Part shown: piece by piece, positions 7,967 to 16,084 of the stretch
How positions within the stretch are numbered: position 1 is the first letter of the stretch
Layout: each line of letters begins with the position of its first letter
Assembly (NCBI RefSeq): GCF_900182985.1
Contig: NZ_FXUY01000001.1
Span: 4,971,501 to 5,035,500 of the forward strand
DNA: 64,000 bases
DNA from: Pseudomonas helmanticensis
Lineage (GTDB): Bacteria > Pseudomonadota > Gammaproteobacteria > Pseudomonadales > Pseudomonadaceae
Reading direction: 5' to 3'
Position numbers and translations under genes: made by a program
The notes under the pieces: generated by a model
The model's database searches: none
Seen by the model: the letters and a program-made list of their open reading frames with translations, nothing else
What the model was told of the DNA's origin: nothing

Positions 7967-8881
7967 TCAGACCAAAGGGTCGAGCGGCGGCCTTATCTCG
8001 CGCTCCATCACCTCTTCCAGCAATGTCTGCAATAGCGCCAAAGGTGCCTGCTGACGTTGCACATCGCGACAGACCAAGCCCACTTTCAGCGGCACTCGGG
8101 GTTCGCTCAGCGGTTTCCACAGCAGATCCTGATCGTCGTATTCCTTTTGCGAACGCCCGGGCAGCACCGTCGCCAGTTTGGTGTGCGGCAGACTGTCGAG
8201 AATCCCCACCATATTGTTCAGCTCGGCTTGCACCTGCGGGCGGCGCCCCAAAGCTGTCAGTTGCGCCTGCCAGATCTGGCGGATCTGAAACTCTTCGCCC
8301 AACAGCAGCATCGGCAACTCGGCGGCCTGGCGCATCGAGACCTTCTTGAATTCGCGCAACGGATGATCTGCCGGAATCACCAGCGTCAGTTCATCTTCGT
8401 ACAACATCACACCGTGCAGGCCCGGTTGGCGCGGCGGTAGATAACTGATGCCAATATCCAGCGACCCGTTGAGCAGTCGCCGCTCGATCTCAAGTCCAGT
8501 CAATTCATAAATCTGCACCACCAGATGCGGCTGCGCCTTGCGCACCCGTTCGAGCATTTGCGGCACCAGACTGGTATGCACCGTTTGCAGCACGCCGATC
8601 GCCAGCGTGCGCAGGGCCTGGCCCTTGAAATTGCCCAGCGCCTCGCGCGCTCGTTGCAAACCGTCGAGCAGTGGCAACGCGTGGTTATACAACGTGTGCG
8701 CGGCGAGGGTTGGCAGCAGGCGTTTGCTACTGCGTTCGAACAGAGTGACGTCGAGGTTCTGTTCAAGTTGGCGGATCTGCTGCGACAACGCCGGTTGCGA
8801 GATCGACAGACGTTCCGCAGCGCGACCGACATGCCCTTCTTCGTAGACCGCGACGAAATAACGCAGTTGTTTGAAATCCAT
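7967..8881 (-). CDS. LysR-type transcriptional regulator
   Basis: This 304-residue protein has the standard layout: an N-terminal winged helix-turn-helix (residues 1-60, with HVGRAAERLSISQPALSQQI as the recognition region) and a two-lobed effector domain from about residue 90. It resembles the CynR/CbbR-like branch, but no effector can be named. It is divergent from the class III aminotransferase gene at 9051, which is therefore a plausible target along with its own gene. A perfect 15-bp LysR-type palindrome overlaps its start codon, which suggests autorepression. No clear Shine-Dalgarno sequence precedes the ATG. Confidence 0.88.
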   Translation of the reverse strand: MDFKQLRYFVAVYEEGHVGRAAERLSISQPALSQQIRQLEQNLDVTLFERSSKRLLPTLAAHTLYNHALPLLDGLQRAREALGNFKGQALRTLAIGVLQTVHTSLVPQMLERVRKAQPHLVVQIYELTGLEIERRLLNGSLDIGISYLPPRQPGLHGVMLYEDELTLVIPADHPLREFKKVSMRQAAELPMLLLGEEFQIRQIWQAQLTALGRRPQVQAELNNMVGILDSLPHTKLATVLPGRSQKEYDDQDLLWKPLSEPRVPLKVGLVCRDVQRQQAPLALLQTLLEEVMEREIRPPLDPLV

Positions 8882-8894
8882 AAGTAATGCTTAT
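8880..8894. promoter_or_regulatory. LysR-type operator overlapping the regulator's start codon
   Basis: ATAAG-TAATG-CTTAT is a perfect inverted repeat and fits the T-N11-A pattern of LysR-family sites. It overlaps the first codon of the LysR gene, a position that would block its own transcription. The distance to the aminotransferase ATG is about 157 bases, so it could also serve that gene. Confidence 0.5.
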
Positions 8895-9023
8895 CGAAAA
8901 TGCTGGGAAATCGAAATGGCCCGAAGCCGTCAGTGCGCCTAGTCTAACCGCATTCACAAGGCTTACAGGGCCAGAAAGCGCGATGAATAGCGTTCGCTTC
9001 GACAGTGTTTACATAGGCAGTTC

Positions 9024-9047
9024 AAAAAACCTCGAACGAGGTTTTTT
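9024..9047 (+). terminator. Terminator-like hairpin containing the aminotransferase ribosome binding site
   Basis: AAAAAACCTCG and CGAGGTTTTTT are perfect inverted copies around AA, with a tail of six T, so this has the form of an intrinsic terminator. It ends three bases before the ATG at 9051. Its 3' arm carries GAGG (9038-9041), the only plausible Shine-Dalgarno sequence. It could stop transcription from upstream or hide the ribosome binding site. Confidence 0.7.
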
Positions 9048-9050
9048 GCA

Positions 9051-10334
9051 ATGAATCTGTTCAGTTTGCGGCGCCAGACGCCGAGTCTTGATGACCTCGC
9101 CTTCGAGGCCAATCCCGCTGAAAACAGCGAAAATCTCAGCGCCGAACGGTTGATGCCCAGCGTCGAACGGCCACAGCAGGTGTTCGTCCGCGGGCAAGGC
9201 TCATGGCTGTGGGACAGCAACGATCGTGCGTATCTCGACTTTTCTCAGGCCGGTGGCGCCAACAGCCTTGGCCACAGCCCTTCGGCGCTGGTGAAAGCCA
9301 TCAGCAGTCAAGCGCAGGCGCTGATCAATCCCGGTTTCAATCTGCACAATCGCGGCATGCTCAGCCTCGCCGAACGCCTGTGCACCGCTACCTCCAGCGA
9401 TCAGGCATACCTGCTCAACAGCGGCAGCGAAGCCTGTGAAGCAGCGATCAAACTCGCACGTAAGTGGGGCCAACTGCATCGCGGCGGCGCCTCGCGGATC
9501 ATCGTCGCGAAGCAGGGTTGTCATGGCCGCAGCCTGGCGACAATTTCCGCCTCGGACAGCTGCAACCTGCACAACCGTTTCGCGCCGTTACTGCCGGGTT
9601 TTGATCTGGTGCCATTCAACGACTTACCGGCGCTGCACGCCGCAGTCGACGCGCAAACCGTGGCGATCATGCTTGAGCCGATCCAAAGTGATGCTGGGGT
9701 TGTTCCGGCCACCGAGCATTACCTCAAAGGTGTCGAACGACTCTGTCGTGAACTGGGCATTCTGCTGATCCTCGACGAAGTGCAAACCGGCATCGGCCGT
9801 TGCGGCACTTTGCTCGCCGAACAATCCTACGGCGTGCGCGCCGATATCGTCGTGCTCGGTAAAGGGCTTGGTGGCGGTGTGCCGTTGGCGGCGCTGCTGG
9901 CGCGGGGCAAGGCTTGCTGTTTCGAGCCTGGCGAGCTCGGCGGCACCCACCATGGCAATGCGCTGATGACAGCCGCCGGGCTGGTGGTGCTCGACAGTGT
10001 GCATGACCGCAGTTTCCTCCAGCAGGTCAACGAGAACGGCCAGCACCTGCGCGAAGGTCTGGCCCGATTGGCACACCGCTACGATCATGGCGAACTGCGC
10101 GGCCAAGGGTTGTTCCATGGACTGACCCTGTCAGACGATTGCGCCAACGCAGTAGTCCACGCCGCCCTGCACGAAGGCCTGCTGCTCAACGCCCCGCAAG
10201 CCAACTGCCTGCGCTTCACCCCGGCCCTCACCGTGAGCAAAACCAACATCGACGAAATGCTCCTGCGCCTGGGCCGCGCCTTCTCGCGAGTGCGCACCGC
10301 CCAACTGCAATGCCGCAAAGGGATTGCCGTCTGA
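9051..10334 (+). CDS. Class III (PLP) aminotransferase, acetylornithine aminotransferase-like
   Basis: This 427-residue class III aminotransferase uses pyridoxal phosphate, with the Schiff-base lysine at about Lys271 in VLGKGLGGG and the cofactor Asp in LILDEVQTGIG. Family members act on omega-amino groups such as acetylornithine, succinylornithine, GABA or 5-aminovalerate. The substrate is not determined by motif here. The gene corresponds, as I recall, to P. aeruginosa PA0530, also near rsmY. The 40 or so residues before MPSVERPQQVFV are an N-terminal extension. The ATG at 9051 has GAGG nine bases upstream, embedded in a terminator-like hairpin. It is divergent from a LysR regulator. No other arginine or lysine pathway gene is adjacent. 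Confidence 0.88.
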   Translation: MNLFSLRRQTPSLDDLAFEANPAENSENLSAERLMPSVERPQQVFVRGQGSWLWDSNDRAYLDFSQAGGANSLGHSPSALVKAISSQAQALINPGFNLHNRGMLSLAERLCTATSSDQAYLLNSGSEACEAAIKLARKWGQLHRGGASRIIVAKQGCHGRSLATISASDSCNLHNRFAPLLPGFDLVPFNDLPALHAAVDAQTVAIMLEPIQSDAGVVPATEHYLKGVERLCRELGILLILDEVQTGIGRCGTLLAEQSYGVRADIVVLGKGLGGGVPLAALLARGKACCFEPGELGGTHHGNALMTAAGLVVLDSVHDRSFLQQVNENGQHLREGLARLAHRYDHGELRGQGLFHGLTLSDDCANAVVHAALHEGLLLNAPQANCLRFTPALTVSKTNIDEMLLRLGRAFSRVRTAQLQCRKGIAV

Positions 10335-10379
10335 ACTGAAGTTTCCCACCTGAATTAAAGAACCGTCTCGCGGTATAAC

Positions 10380-10421
10380 GCACGCCCCACGCCTGATTCT
10401 TTTGGCGTGGGGCGTTTTTTT
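10380..10421 (+). terminator. Intrinsic terminator after the aminotransferase
   Basis: CACGCCCCACGCC pairs with GGCGTGGGGCG around a 10-base loop and is followed by seven T. Confidence 0.92.
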
Positions 10422-10527
10422 GTCGGTGATGGCGATCAAATGGCAGTTGCACTGAACCCTGACGAACGGCGCGGGTCGATTAGCTTGTATGGCTCAAGTG
10501 AGCCAACCCCCATTCAGGAGCTGCCAC

Positions 10528-10686
10528 ATGGATTTCATTCGCATCATCATCGCTATTTTGTTGCCGCCACTGGGTGTGTTTCTGCAGGTCGGGTTTGGCG
10601 GGGCGTTCTGGTTGAACATTCTGCTGACGTTGTGCGGGTATATTCCGGGGATCGTGCATGCGGTGTACATCATCGCCAAGCGCTGA
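10528..10686 (+). CDS. YqaE/Pmp3-family small membrane protein
   Basis: The 52-residue peptide MDFIRIIIAILLPPLGV... has two hydrophobic segments with the LPPLGVF and CGYIPGIVHA motifs of the Pmp3/YqaE (UPF0057) family. These proteins sit in the membrane and are linked to salt, cold or envelope stress and membrane potential; the mechanism is not known. CAGGAG lies seven bases before the ATG at 10528. It stands alone between a terminator and a repeat hairpin. Confidence 0.88.
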   Translation: MDFIRIIIAILLPPLGVFLQVGFGGAFWLNILLTLCGYIPGIVHAVYIIAKR

Positions 10687-10700
10687 GTCAGCGGCATAAG

Positions 10701-10778
10701 CCTGTAGGAGCTGCGGCACGCTGCGATCTTTTGATTTTAAGGATCAAAAGATCGCAGCGTGCCGCAGTTCCTACAGGG
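10701..10778. repeat. REP-type inverted repeat pair (GTAGGAGCTGCGGCACGCTGCG)
   Basis: Two inverted copies of the GTAGGAGCTGC...GCTGCGATCTTTTGAT unit, about 35 bases each, face each other and can form a long stem. It lies between the convergent yqaE-like gene and the S9 peptidase gene and may end both transcripts. Similar units occur at 33587, 50369 and 54630. Confidence 0.85.
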
Positions 10779-10786
10779 AGAGGGTT

Positions 10787-12598
10787 TCAGTCAGAGAGCC
10801 CCATCACCCGGCGGTAAAACTTCCATTCATGTTCCAGCGCATGCGCCTGATTGGCGGCGCGGCGGAAGCCGTGGCGTTCGTCGGGGTAGTAATGGACTTC
10901 GACCGGGACGGCGTTCTGCTCCAGCGCCGTGACCATGTCACGGGTTTGTTGCGGGACAACCACGGCGTCCAGTTCACCCTGAAAGAAAATCACCGGCACG
11001 CGGATGTTGTTTGCGTGCAGCAACGGCGTGCGGGCAGCGTAGCGTTCGGCATCTTGCTCGGGATCGCCGATCAGCCAGTCCAGATAATCCCCTTCGAACT
11101 TGTGTGTCGCTCGTGCCAGCGCAACTGGATCGCTAACGCCGTAAAGGCTGGCGCCCGCACGGAAAACCTGTTTGAACGCCAATGCGCATAAAGTGGTGTA
11201 ACCGCCTGCGCTGCCGCCCCGAATGAAAGCGCGATTGCCGTCGATCAAACCCTGTTCGGCGAGATAGCTCACTACCGCACAAGCATCCTCGACATCCACC
11301 TCGCCCCAGCTCAAGTGCAGTGCCTGCCGATATTCCCGGCCATAACCGCTACTACCGCGATAGTTGAGATCGGCGACGGCGAAGCCGCGGTGCGTCCAGT
11401 ACTGGATGCGCGGGTCGAGCATCGGGTAGCAGGCCGACGTCGGGCCGCCGTGGATGAACACCACCAGCGGCGGTTTCGTCTCGCCGCTCATGGCTGGATA
11501 GAAGAACCCATGCGCCTCGCCCGACCCGCTCGGGTAACGCAGGGTTTGCGGGCGGCTGATGTGCTCGGCGGGCAGGGGCGCCACGTCACCGGCCAGCACC
11601 TTCACTTCGCGCGTGGTTCGATCAATGGCGATGACCGCCGCTGGGCTGATCGGCGAGGCAGCGATGCAGTAGAGGTTTTGTGCATCCAGCGCCAGATGAC
11701 GGAAGCGACTGTAGTCGCCTGTGAAATCTTCATCGCCGAGGGTCAGACGGCCGAAACCACCTTCGGTCCAACTGGCTAAAAAAGAACCCTCGACAGACAA
11801 CCAAGTGCAGCCGCCCAATTGCCAAGGCGCCGGTGCATGATCGGCCGGCGCTGCGGACAAAGGCTCCAGACCATCGGAAGTCTCAGCCCACGGCTGCCAG
11901 AATCCACCGCGATCGGTCAGGCAATACAGCCGACCTTCAGTATCAAATCGTGGTTGTTGAATGGATTCTTCAACCTCACCGCCAGCAACACATCGTGGCG
12001 AACCGAATGTGCCGGCAGCCAAGCATTCAGCCACCATCAACCGGGTCGAGGTCCACGGCTGATGCGGCCGACTCCACTCGATCCACGCTAAACGCTGACC
12101 ATCCGGGCTGATAGTTGGCGCAGCATAGAAATCCGCGCCCTCAGCCAACAAATGCCGCGCGCCGTCAGCCAAATCAATCGCCACCAGCCGATGCTTATCA
12201 CGCTGTTCTTCCACCGCCAGCACCTGGCCATTGGCAAAATGCAGATCGCCATAACGACACTCACCCGACGTCAGCGCCTCAGGCTCGCCATCCAGCGTCT
12301 GCCGATACAACTGCTGATCTGCCTCCGCGACGAAAACCACCCCATCTGGCGTCAGACAAAACGCGCCACCACCATATTCGTACACCCGACTGCGCACGCT
12401 GAAGCCGTTCGGCGTCAGACATTTCGCCACGCCATCACGCCAATGCCAGATCCGGCAGGCGGCATCTTCCGGACGATATTCATTCCAGAACAATCCATTG
12501 GCACCGAGTTGCAGCTCGGCGAAGTCCATGCCGGCGGCGACGGCTTGCGAGGCGCTGAAAGGCTCAGCCCTTGGCGATGAGGCGCGAGTTTCGTTCAT
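10787..12598 (-). CDS. S9 family (prolyl oligopeptidase-like) serine peptidase at the end of the pqq operon
   Basis: The 603-residue protein has an N-terminal beta-propeller region (to about residue 350) and a C-terminal alpha/beta-hydrolase domain. The nucleophile is Ser463 in GGSAGGY, the acid is probably the Asp in GELDAVVVP, and the His lies in ERHGF. S9 enzymes cleave short peptides. The gene overlaps the 3' end of pqqE by 35 bases and so is co-translated with the PQQ genes. Some P. fluorescens pqq clusters name such a gene pqqM (from memory). A role in trimming PqqA is possible but inferred from position. No signal peptide is seen, so it should be cytoplasmic. No strong ribosome binding site precedes the ATG at 12598. 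Confidence 0.85.
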   Translation of the reverse strand: MNETRASSPRAEPFSASQAVAAGMDFAELQLGANGLFWNEYRPEDAACRIWHWRDGVAKCLTPNGFSVRSRVYEYGGGAFCLTPDGVVFVAEADQQLYRQTLDGEPEALTSGECRYGDLHFANGQVLAVEEQRDKHRLVAIDLADGARHLLAEGADFYAAPTISPDGQRLAWIEWSRPHQPWTSTRLMVAECLAAGTFGSPRCVAGGEVEESIQQPRFDTEGRLYCLTDRGGFWQPWAETSDGLEPLSAAPADHAPAPWQLGGCTWLSVEGSFLASWTEGGFGRLTLGDEDFTGDYSRFRHLALDAQNLYCIAASPISPAAVIAIDRTTREVKVLAGDVAPLPAEHISRPQTLRYPSGSGEAHGFFYPAMSGETKPPLVVFIHGGPTSACYPMLDPRIQYWTHRGFAVADLNYRGSSGYGREYRQALHLSWGEVDVEDACAVVSYLAEQGLIDGNRAFIRGGSAGGYTTLCALAFKQVFRAGASLYGVSDPVALARATHKFEGDYLDWLIGDPEQDAERYAARTPLLHANNIRVPVIFFQGELDAVVVPQQTRDMVTALEQNAVPVEVHYYPDERHGFRRAANQAHALEHEWKFYRRVMGLSD

Positions 12599-13724
12599 TG
12601 CGGAAGGCCAATTGTTCGATGGTTTGGGTGGCGGTCTCGGCTTCTTCGCGGGCCTTGAGGATCACGCCGTGATGTTCGGATTTGCTGCACACCGGGTCGG
12701 CATTGCTCGCATCACCGGTGAGCATGAACGCCTGGCAGCGGCAGCCGCCGAAGTCTTTTTCTTTCTCGTCGCAGGAGCGGCACGGCTCGGGCATCCAGTC
12801 GTAGCCGCGAAAGCGATTGAAACCAAACGAGTCGTACCAGATGTGCTGCATGCTGTGATCGCGCACATTGGGAAATTGCACTGGCATCTGCCGGGCGCCG
12901 TGGCAGGGCAGGGCGGTGCCGTCCGGCGTGACCGTCAGAAAGATGCTTCCCCAGCCGTTCATGCAGGCTTTCGGGCGTTCTTCGTAGTAATCCGGGGTGA
13001 CGAAAATCAGCTTGCACGGATGCCCTTCGGCTTCCAGTTTCGCGCGGTATTCGTTGGTGATGCGCTCGGCGCGCACCAGTTGCTCTTTGGTCGGCAACAG
13101 GCCGACACGATTGAGCTGCGCCCAACCGTAAAACTGGCAGGTGGCGAGTTCGACGAAGTCGGCTTCAAGTGCAATGCACAGCTCGATGATGCGGTCGATC
13201 TTGTCGATGTTGTGCCGATGGGTGACGAAATTCAGCACCATCGGATAGCCGTGGGCCTTCACCGCACGGGCCATCTCCAGCTTCTGCGCGAAGGCTTTTT
13301 TCGAGCCGGCGAGGAGGTTGTTCACTTGCTCGTCGCTGGCCTGAAAACTGATCTGTATGTGATCGAGGCCGGCCTTCTTGAAGTCGCTGATTTTCTGCTC
13401 GGTCAGGCCAATGCCGGAGGTGATCAGGTTGGTGTAGAAACCCAACTGCCGCGCTTCATGAATCAGCTCGGCGAGATCCTGACGCACCAGCGGCTCGCCA
13501 CCGGAAAAGCCCAGTTGCGCCGCGCCCATCTCCCGCGCCTCGCGGAAGACCTTGATCCACTGTTCTGTGGTCAGCTCTTTGCCCTGCTCGGCAAAATCCA
13601 GTGGATTGGAGCAGTACGGGCATTGCAGCGGGCAGCGGTAGGTCAGCTCGGCGAGCAGCCACAGCGGCAGGCCGATTTCAGGCTTGGGCGGCAGATCAGG
13701 CAAGTTCGATCCAGTGCTGTGCAC
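12564..13724 (-). CDS. pqqE: PqqE, radical SAM enzyme of PQQ biosynthesis
   Basis: PqqE makes the carbon-carbon bond between the glutamate and tyrosine side chains of the PqqA peptide, the first committed step to PQQ. The 386-residue protein has the radical SAM motif CPLQCPYC near the N-terminus and a cysteine-rich SPASM region at the C-terminus ([22 protein letters not shown]) for auxiliary iron-sulfur clusters. I place the start at GTG 13724 because GGAGG lies six bases before it and the length then fits the family; the longer open frame to 13829 only shadows pqqD. It overlaps the end of pqqD by 29 bases and the S9 peptidase by 35, so translation is coupled. Confidence 0.93.
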   Translation of the reverse strand: MHSTGSNLPDLPPKPEIGLPLWLLAELTYRCPLQCPYCSNPLDFAEQGKELTTEQWIKVFREAREMGAAQLGFSGGEPLVRQDLAELIHEARQLGFYTNLITSGIGLTEQKISDFKKAGLDHIQISFQASDEQVNNLLAGSKKAFAQKLEMARAVKAHGYPMVLNFVTHRHNIDKIDRIIELCIALEADFVELATCQFYGWAQLNRVGLLPTKEQLVRAERITNEYRAKLEAEGHPCKLIFVTPDYYEERPKACMNGWGSIFLTVTPDGTALPCHGARQMPVQFPNVRDHSMQHIWYDSFGFNRFRGYDWMPEPCRSCDEKEKDFGGCRCQAFMLTGDASNADPVCSKSEHHGVILKAREEAETATQTIEQLAFRNERNSRLIAKG

Positions 13725-13971
13725 GGGCAACCTCCATGAATTGCTCGATGTCGTCACCGAGCTCGGGCACGCCGGGGAACTGCTCATCGAGTTGGGCGAT
13801 GATCGCCGCGACGTCGCGTTCGCCGTCAATCAAACCGCCGATCAGTGCAGCGGTTTCGTTGAGCTTGATCATGCCTTCCGGGTACAGCAGCACATGGCCT
13901 TTCTGCGCCGGTTCGTACTGGAAACGGTAGCCGGGGCGCCAGCTCGGGACTTTGCTGCGATCGAAACTCAT
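13696..13971 (-). CDS. pqqD: PqqD, PqqA-binding chaperone
   Basis: PqqD is the small peptide chaperone that holds PqqA and presents it to PqqE. At 91 residues it has normal length for the family, with the conserved [15 protein letters not shown] segment in the middle. Its start ATG overlaps the pqqC stop codon (ATGA), and its end overlaps pqqE, so the three are translationally coupled. Confidence 0.93.
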   Translation of the reverse strand: MSFDRSKVPSWRPGYRFQYEPAQKGHVLLYPEGMIKLNETAALIGGLIDGERDVAAIIAQLDEQFPGVPELGDDIEQFMEVARAQHWIELA

Positions 13972-14720
13972 AAGGTGATTCCTTTATGCCAGACGCGTTG
14001 TTCGGTCACGCTGTGGTACGGCGGGCGGTTCAATTCGTAGGCCATGCTCATGGCATCGAGCATGCTCCAAAGAATGTCCAGTTTGAACTGGAGAATTTCC
14101 AGCATGCGCTCCTGGCCTTCGCGCGTCTTGTAGTGCTCGAGCGTGATCGCCAGACCGTGCTCGACATCGCGCCGGGCCTGACCGAGGCGGGTGCGGAAGT
14201 ATTCGTAACCGGCCGGGTCGATCCACGGGTAATGCTGCGGCCAGCTGTCGAGGCGCGATTGGTGGATCTGCGGCGCGAACAGTTCGGTCAGTGAGCTGCT
14301 GGCGGCTTCCTGCCAATTGGCGCGGCGGGCGAAGTTGACGTAGGCATCGACGGCGAACCGTACGCCGGGCAGCACCAGCTCCTGAGAGCGCAGTTGATCC
14401 GGGTTGAGACCGACCGCTTGACCGAGTCGCAGCCACGCTTCGATGCCGCCGTCTTCACCGGGGGCGCCGTCGTGGTCGAGCAGGCGCTGAATCCACTCGC
14501 GGCGGATTTCGCGGTCCGGGCAGTTGGCGAGGATCGCCGCGTCTTTCAGAGGGATGTTCACCTGATAGTAGAAGCGGTTGGCGACCCAGCCCTGGATCTG
14601 TTCGCGAGTGGCGCGGCCTTCATACATCGCCACGTGGTACGGGTGGTAGATGTGGTAGTAAGCGCCTTTGGCGCGCAGGGCCGCTTCGAATTCGGTGGGG
14701 GACAGCGGGGTGTCAGTCAT
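13968..14720 (-). CDS. pqqC: PqqC, pyrroloquinoline-quinone synthase
   Basis: PqqC is the cofactor-less oxidase that carries out the final ring closure and eight-electron oxidation to PQQ. The 250-residue protein has the expected length and the family stretches [15 protein letters not shown] and [16 protein letters not shown]. The start [12 protein letters not shown] at 14720 fits the family; the open frame continues 29 codons upstream through a repeat and is not protein-like. A 140-base gap with a REP hairpin separates it from pqqB, the only non-overlapping junction in pqqB-E. Confidence 0.94.
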   Translation of the reverse strand: MTDTPLSPTEFEAALRAKGAYYHIYHPYHVAMYEGRATREQIQGWVANRFYYQVNIPLKDAAILANCPDREIRREWIQRLLDHDGAPGEDGGIEAWLRLGQAVGLNPDQLRSQELVLPGVRFAVDAYVNFARRANWQEAASSSLTELFAPQIHQSRLDSWPQHYPWIDPAGYEYFRTRLGQARRDVEHGLAITLEHYKTREGQERMLEILQFKLDILWSMLDAMSMAYELNRPPYHSVTEQRVWHKGITL

Positions 14721-14771
14721 TGCGGTTCTCCGGGGAACAACCCTAGAAATATCTAGTGTATGTGCCGGCCT

Positions 14772-14837
14772 TATCGCGAGCAGGCTCACTCCTACAGGTG
14801 ATCGCATTCCAATGTAGGAGTGAGCCTGCTCGCGATA
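14772..14837. repeat. REP-type inverted repeat pair between pqqB and pqqC
   Basis: TATCGCGAGCAGGCTCACTCCTACA and its exact inverted copy face each other over a 16-base loop. The 25-bp stem lies inside the pqq operon, between the end of pqqB and the start of pqqC, and may lower or stabilise expression of the distal genes. A single copy of the same unit lies at 53931. Confidence 0.9.
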
Positions 14838-14860
14838 GACCGCGCAGCGGTCTCAAATGC

Positions 14861-15772
14861 TTACAGCACAATACTCATGCCGTCATACGCCACTTCAACA
14901 TCACGCCGCGCCAATTCCGCACGCTCCGGCGAATCCTCGTCGAGAATCGGATTGGTATTGTTGATGTGGATAAGCACCTTGCGCTGTTCAGGCAGTTGCT
15001 CCAGTACTTCGAGCATGCCGCCAGGCCCGTTCTGTGCCAGATGGCCCATCTCGCGTCCGGTGCGGGTGCCGACGCCACGACGCTGCATTTCATCGTCATC
15101 CCACATCGTGCCGTCGACCAACAGGCAATCGCTGCTCGCCATGATTTCCAGCAACGGCGCATCGACCTTGCCCAGTCCTGGCGCATAGAACAGCTTGCCG
15201 CCGGTGTTCAGGTCTTCAACGATCAAACCGATATTGTCGCCCGGGTGCGGGTCGAAGCGGTGCGGCGAGTACGGCGGCGCGGCGCTGCGCAATGGCAGCG
15301 GGGTGAAACGCAGGTTCGGGCAGGCGGCCACGGTGAAACTCTGGTCGAGTTCGATGCGGTTCCAGGCAAGCCCGCCGTTCCAGTGGGTAAGCATCTTGAA
15401 CAATGGAAAACCGGTGCTGAGGTCTTCGTGAACCATGTCCGTGCACCAGACCTGATGCGGGCAGCCTTCGCGCAGGCTGAGCAGACCGGTGGTGTGGTCG
15501 ATCTGGCTGTCCATCAGGATGATCGCGCTGATGCCGGTGTCACGCAGGGCGCGGCCCGGTTGCATCGGGGCGAAGCTTTGCAGCTGCGCGCGGATGTCCG
15601 GCGAGGCGTTGCACAGCACCCAGTTCACGCCGTCATCGGAAATCGCGATGGACGATTGGGTGCGGGCCTTGGCATTCAGGCTGCCGTCGCGAAAGCCTGC
15701 GCAATTGACGCAGTTGCAATTCCACTGCGGAAAACCGCCACCAGCGGCCGAACCCAGAATCTGGACGAACAT
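14861..15772 (-). CDS. pqqB: PqqB, metallo-beta-lactamase-fold PQQ biosynthesis protein
   Basis: PqqB is needed for full PQQ production; work on the family supports hydroxylation of the tyrosine moiety of the cross-linked intermediate. The 303-residue protein begins [19 protein letters not shown], the conserved N-terminus with its CNCVNC cysteine cluster, and keeps the metal-site stretch [11 protein letters not shown]. The ATG at 15772 has GGAG five bases before it; an in-frame GTG two codons earlier is less likely. A terminator-like hairpin separates it from pqqA. Confidence 0.93.
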   Translation of the reverse strand: MFVQILGSAAGGGFPQWNCNCVNCAGFRDGSLNAKARTQSSIAISDDGVNWVLCNASPDIRAQLQSFAPMQPGRALRDTGISAIILMDSQIDHTTGLLSLREGCPHQVWCTDMVHEDLSTGFPLFKMLTHWNGGLAWNRIELDQSFTVAACPNLRFTPLPLRSAAPPYSPHRFDPHPGDNIGLIVEDLNTGGKLFYAPGLGKVDAPLLEIMASSDCLLVDGTMWDDDEMQRRGVGTRTGREMGHLAQNGPGGMLEVLEQLPEQRKVLIHINNTNPILDEDSPERAELARRDVEVAYDGMSIVL

Positions 15773-15796
15773 GAACACTCCATCATTTCAACGCGG

Positions 15797-15827
15797 AAAA
15801 TAAAACGCCCCGGCGAGCCGAGGCGTT
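15797..15827 (-). terminator. Terminator/attenuator hairpin between pqqA and pqqB
   Basis: Read on the minus strand, AACGCCTCGGC pairs with GCCGGGGCGTT (one mismatch), followed by TTATTTT. It lies 26 bases after the pqqA stop. Partial termination here would give more pqqA than pqqBCDE mRNA, which suits a peptide substrate used once per PQQ molecule. Confidence 0.8.
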
Positions 15828-15853
15828 GCACTGCAGTTCTATGTAAGCAGAAC

Positions 15854-15928
15854 TCAGCGGCTGGCGAAGTACATGGTGACTTCGAAGCCGATACGCAGGT
15901 CGGTGTAAGCAGGTTTTGTCCAGGACAT
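15854..15928 (-). CDS. pqqA: PqqA, precursor peptide of PQQ
   Basis: The 24-residue peptide [20 protein letters not shown]... is the ribosomal precursor of PQQ. Glu16 and Tyr20, in the conserved E-x-x-x-Y arrangement, supply all carbon and nitrogen atoms of the cofactor. The minus-strand ATG at 15928 has AGGAG seven bases upstream. It is too short for many gene finders. A terminator-like hairpin follows, then pqqB. Confidence 0.96.
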
Positions 15929-16030
15929 GATGTGTCTCCTCGGGGTGGGTGGGATAGCGCTGTCCATAGGTATAGTCCACGGCAGCGCAAAGATGTTCCA
16001 AATAGTTAGGCTGCTATGTTACTCAAAATG

Positions 16031-16049
16031 TCACCGGGTTTGCCCGTGA
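16031..16049 (-). terminator. Small hairpin between pqqF and pqqA, possible weak terminator
   Basis: TCACGGG and CCCGGTGA pair with one bulged base around CAAA; on the minus strand CATTTTGAG follows. It could partly separate pqqF transcription from pqqA, which must have its own promoter in the 150 bases between the genes. I could not settle a convincing promoter there. Confidence 0.3.
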
Positions 16050-16084
16050 ATCTTTGAGAAAGCTCCTTGCAGCCTTGGTAATGA

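Noticed and set aside
7775..8035. An 86-codon frame across the rsmY region
   Set aside because: It has no ribosome binding site or protein-like composition and runs through the rsmY terminator; the RNA gene explains the sequence.
10701..10778. The large hairpins of the GTAGGAGCTGC type considered as riboswitches or attachment sites
   Set aside because: The same unit recurs at several gene borders in the window, which marks it as a dispersed REP element.
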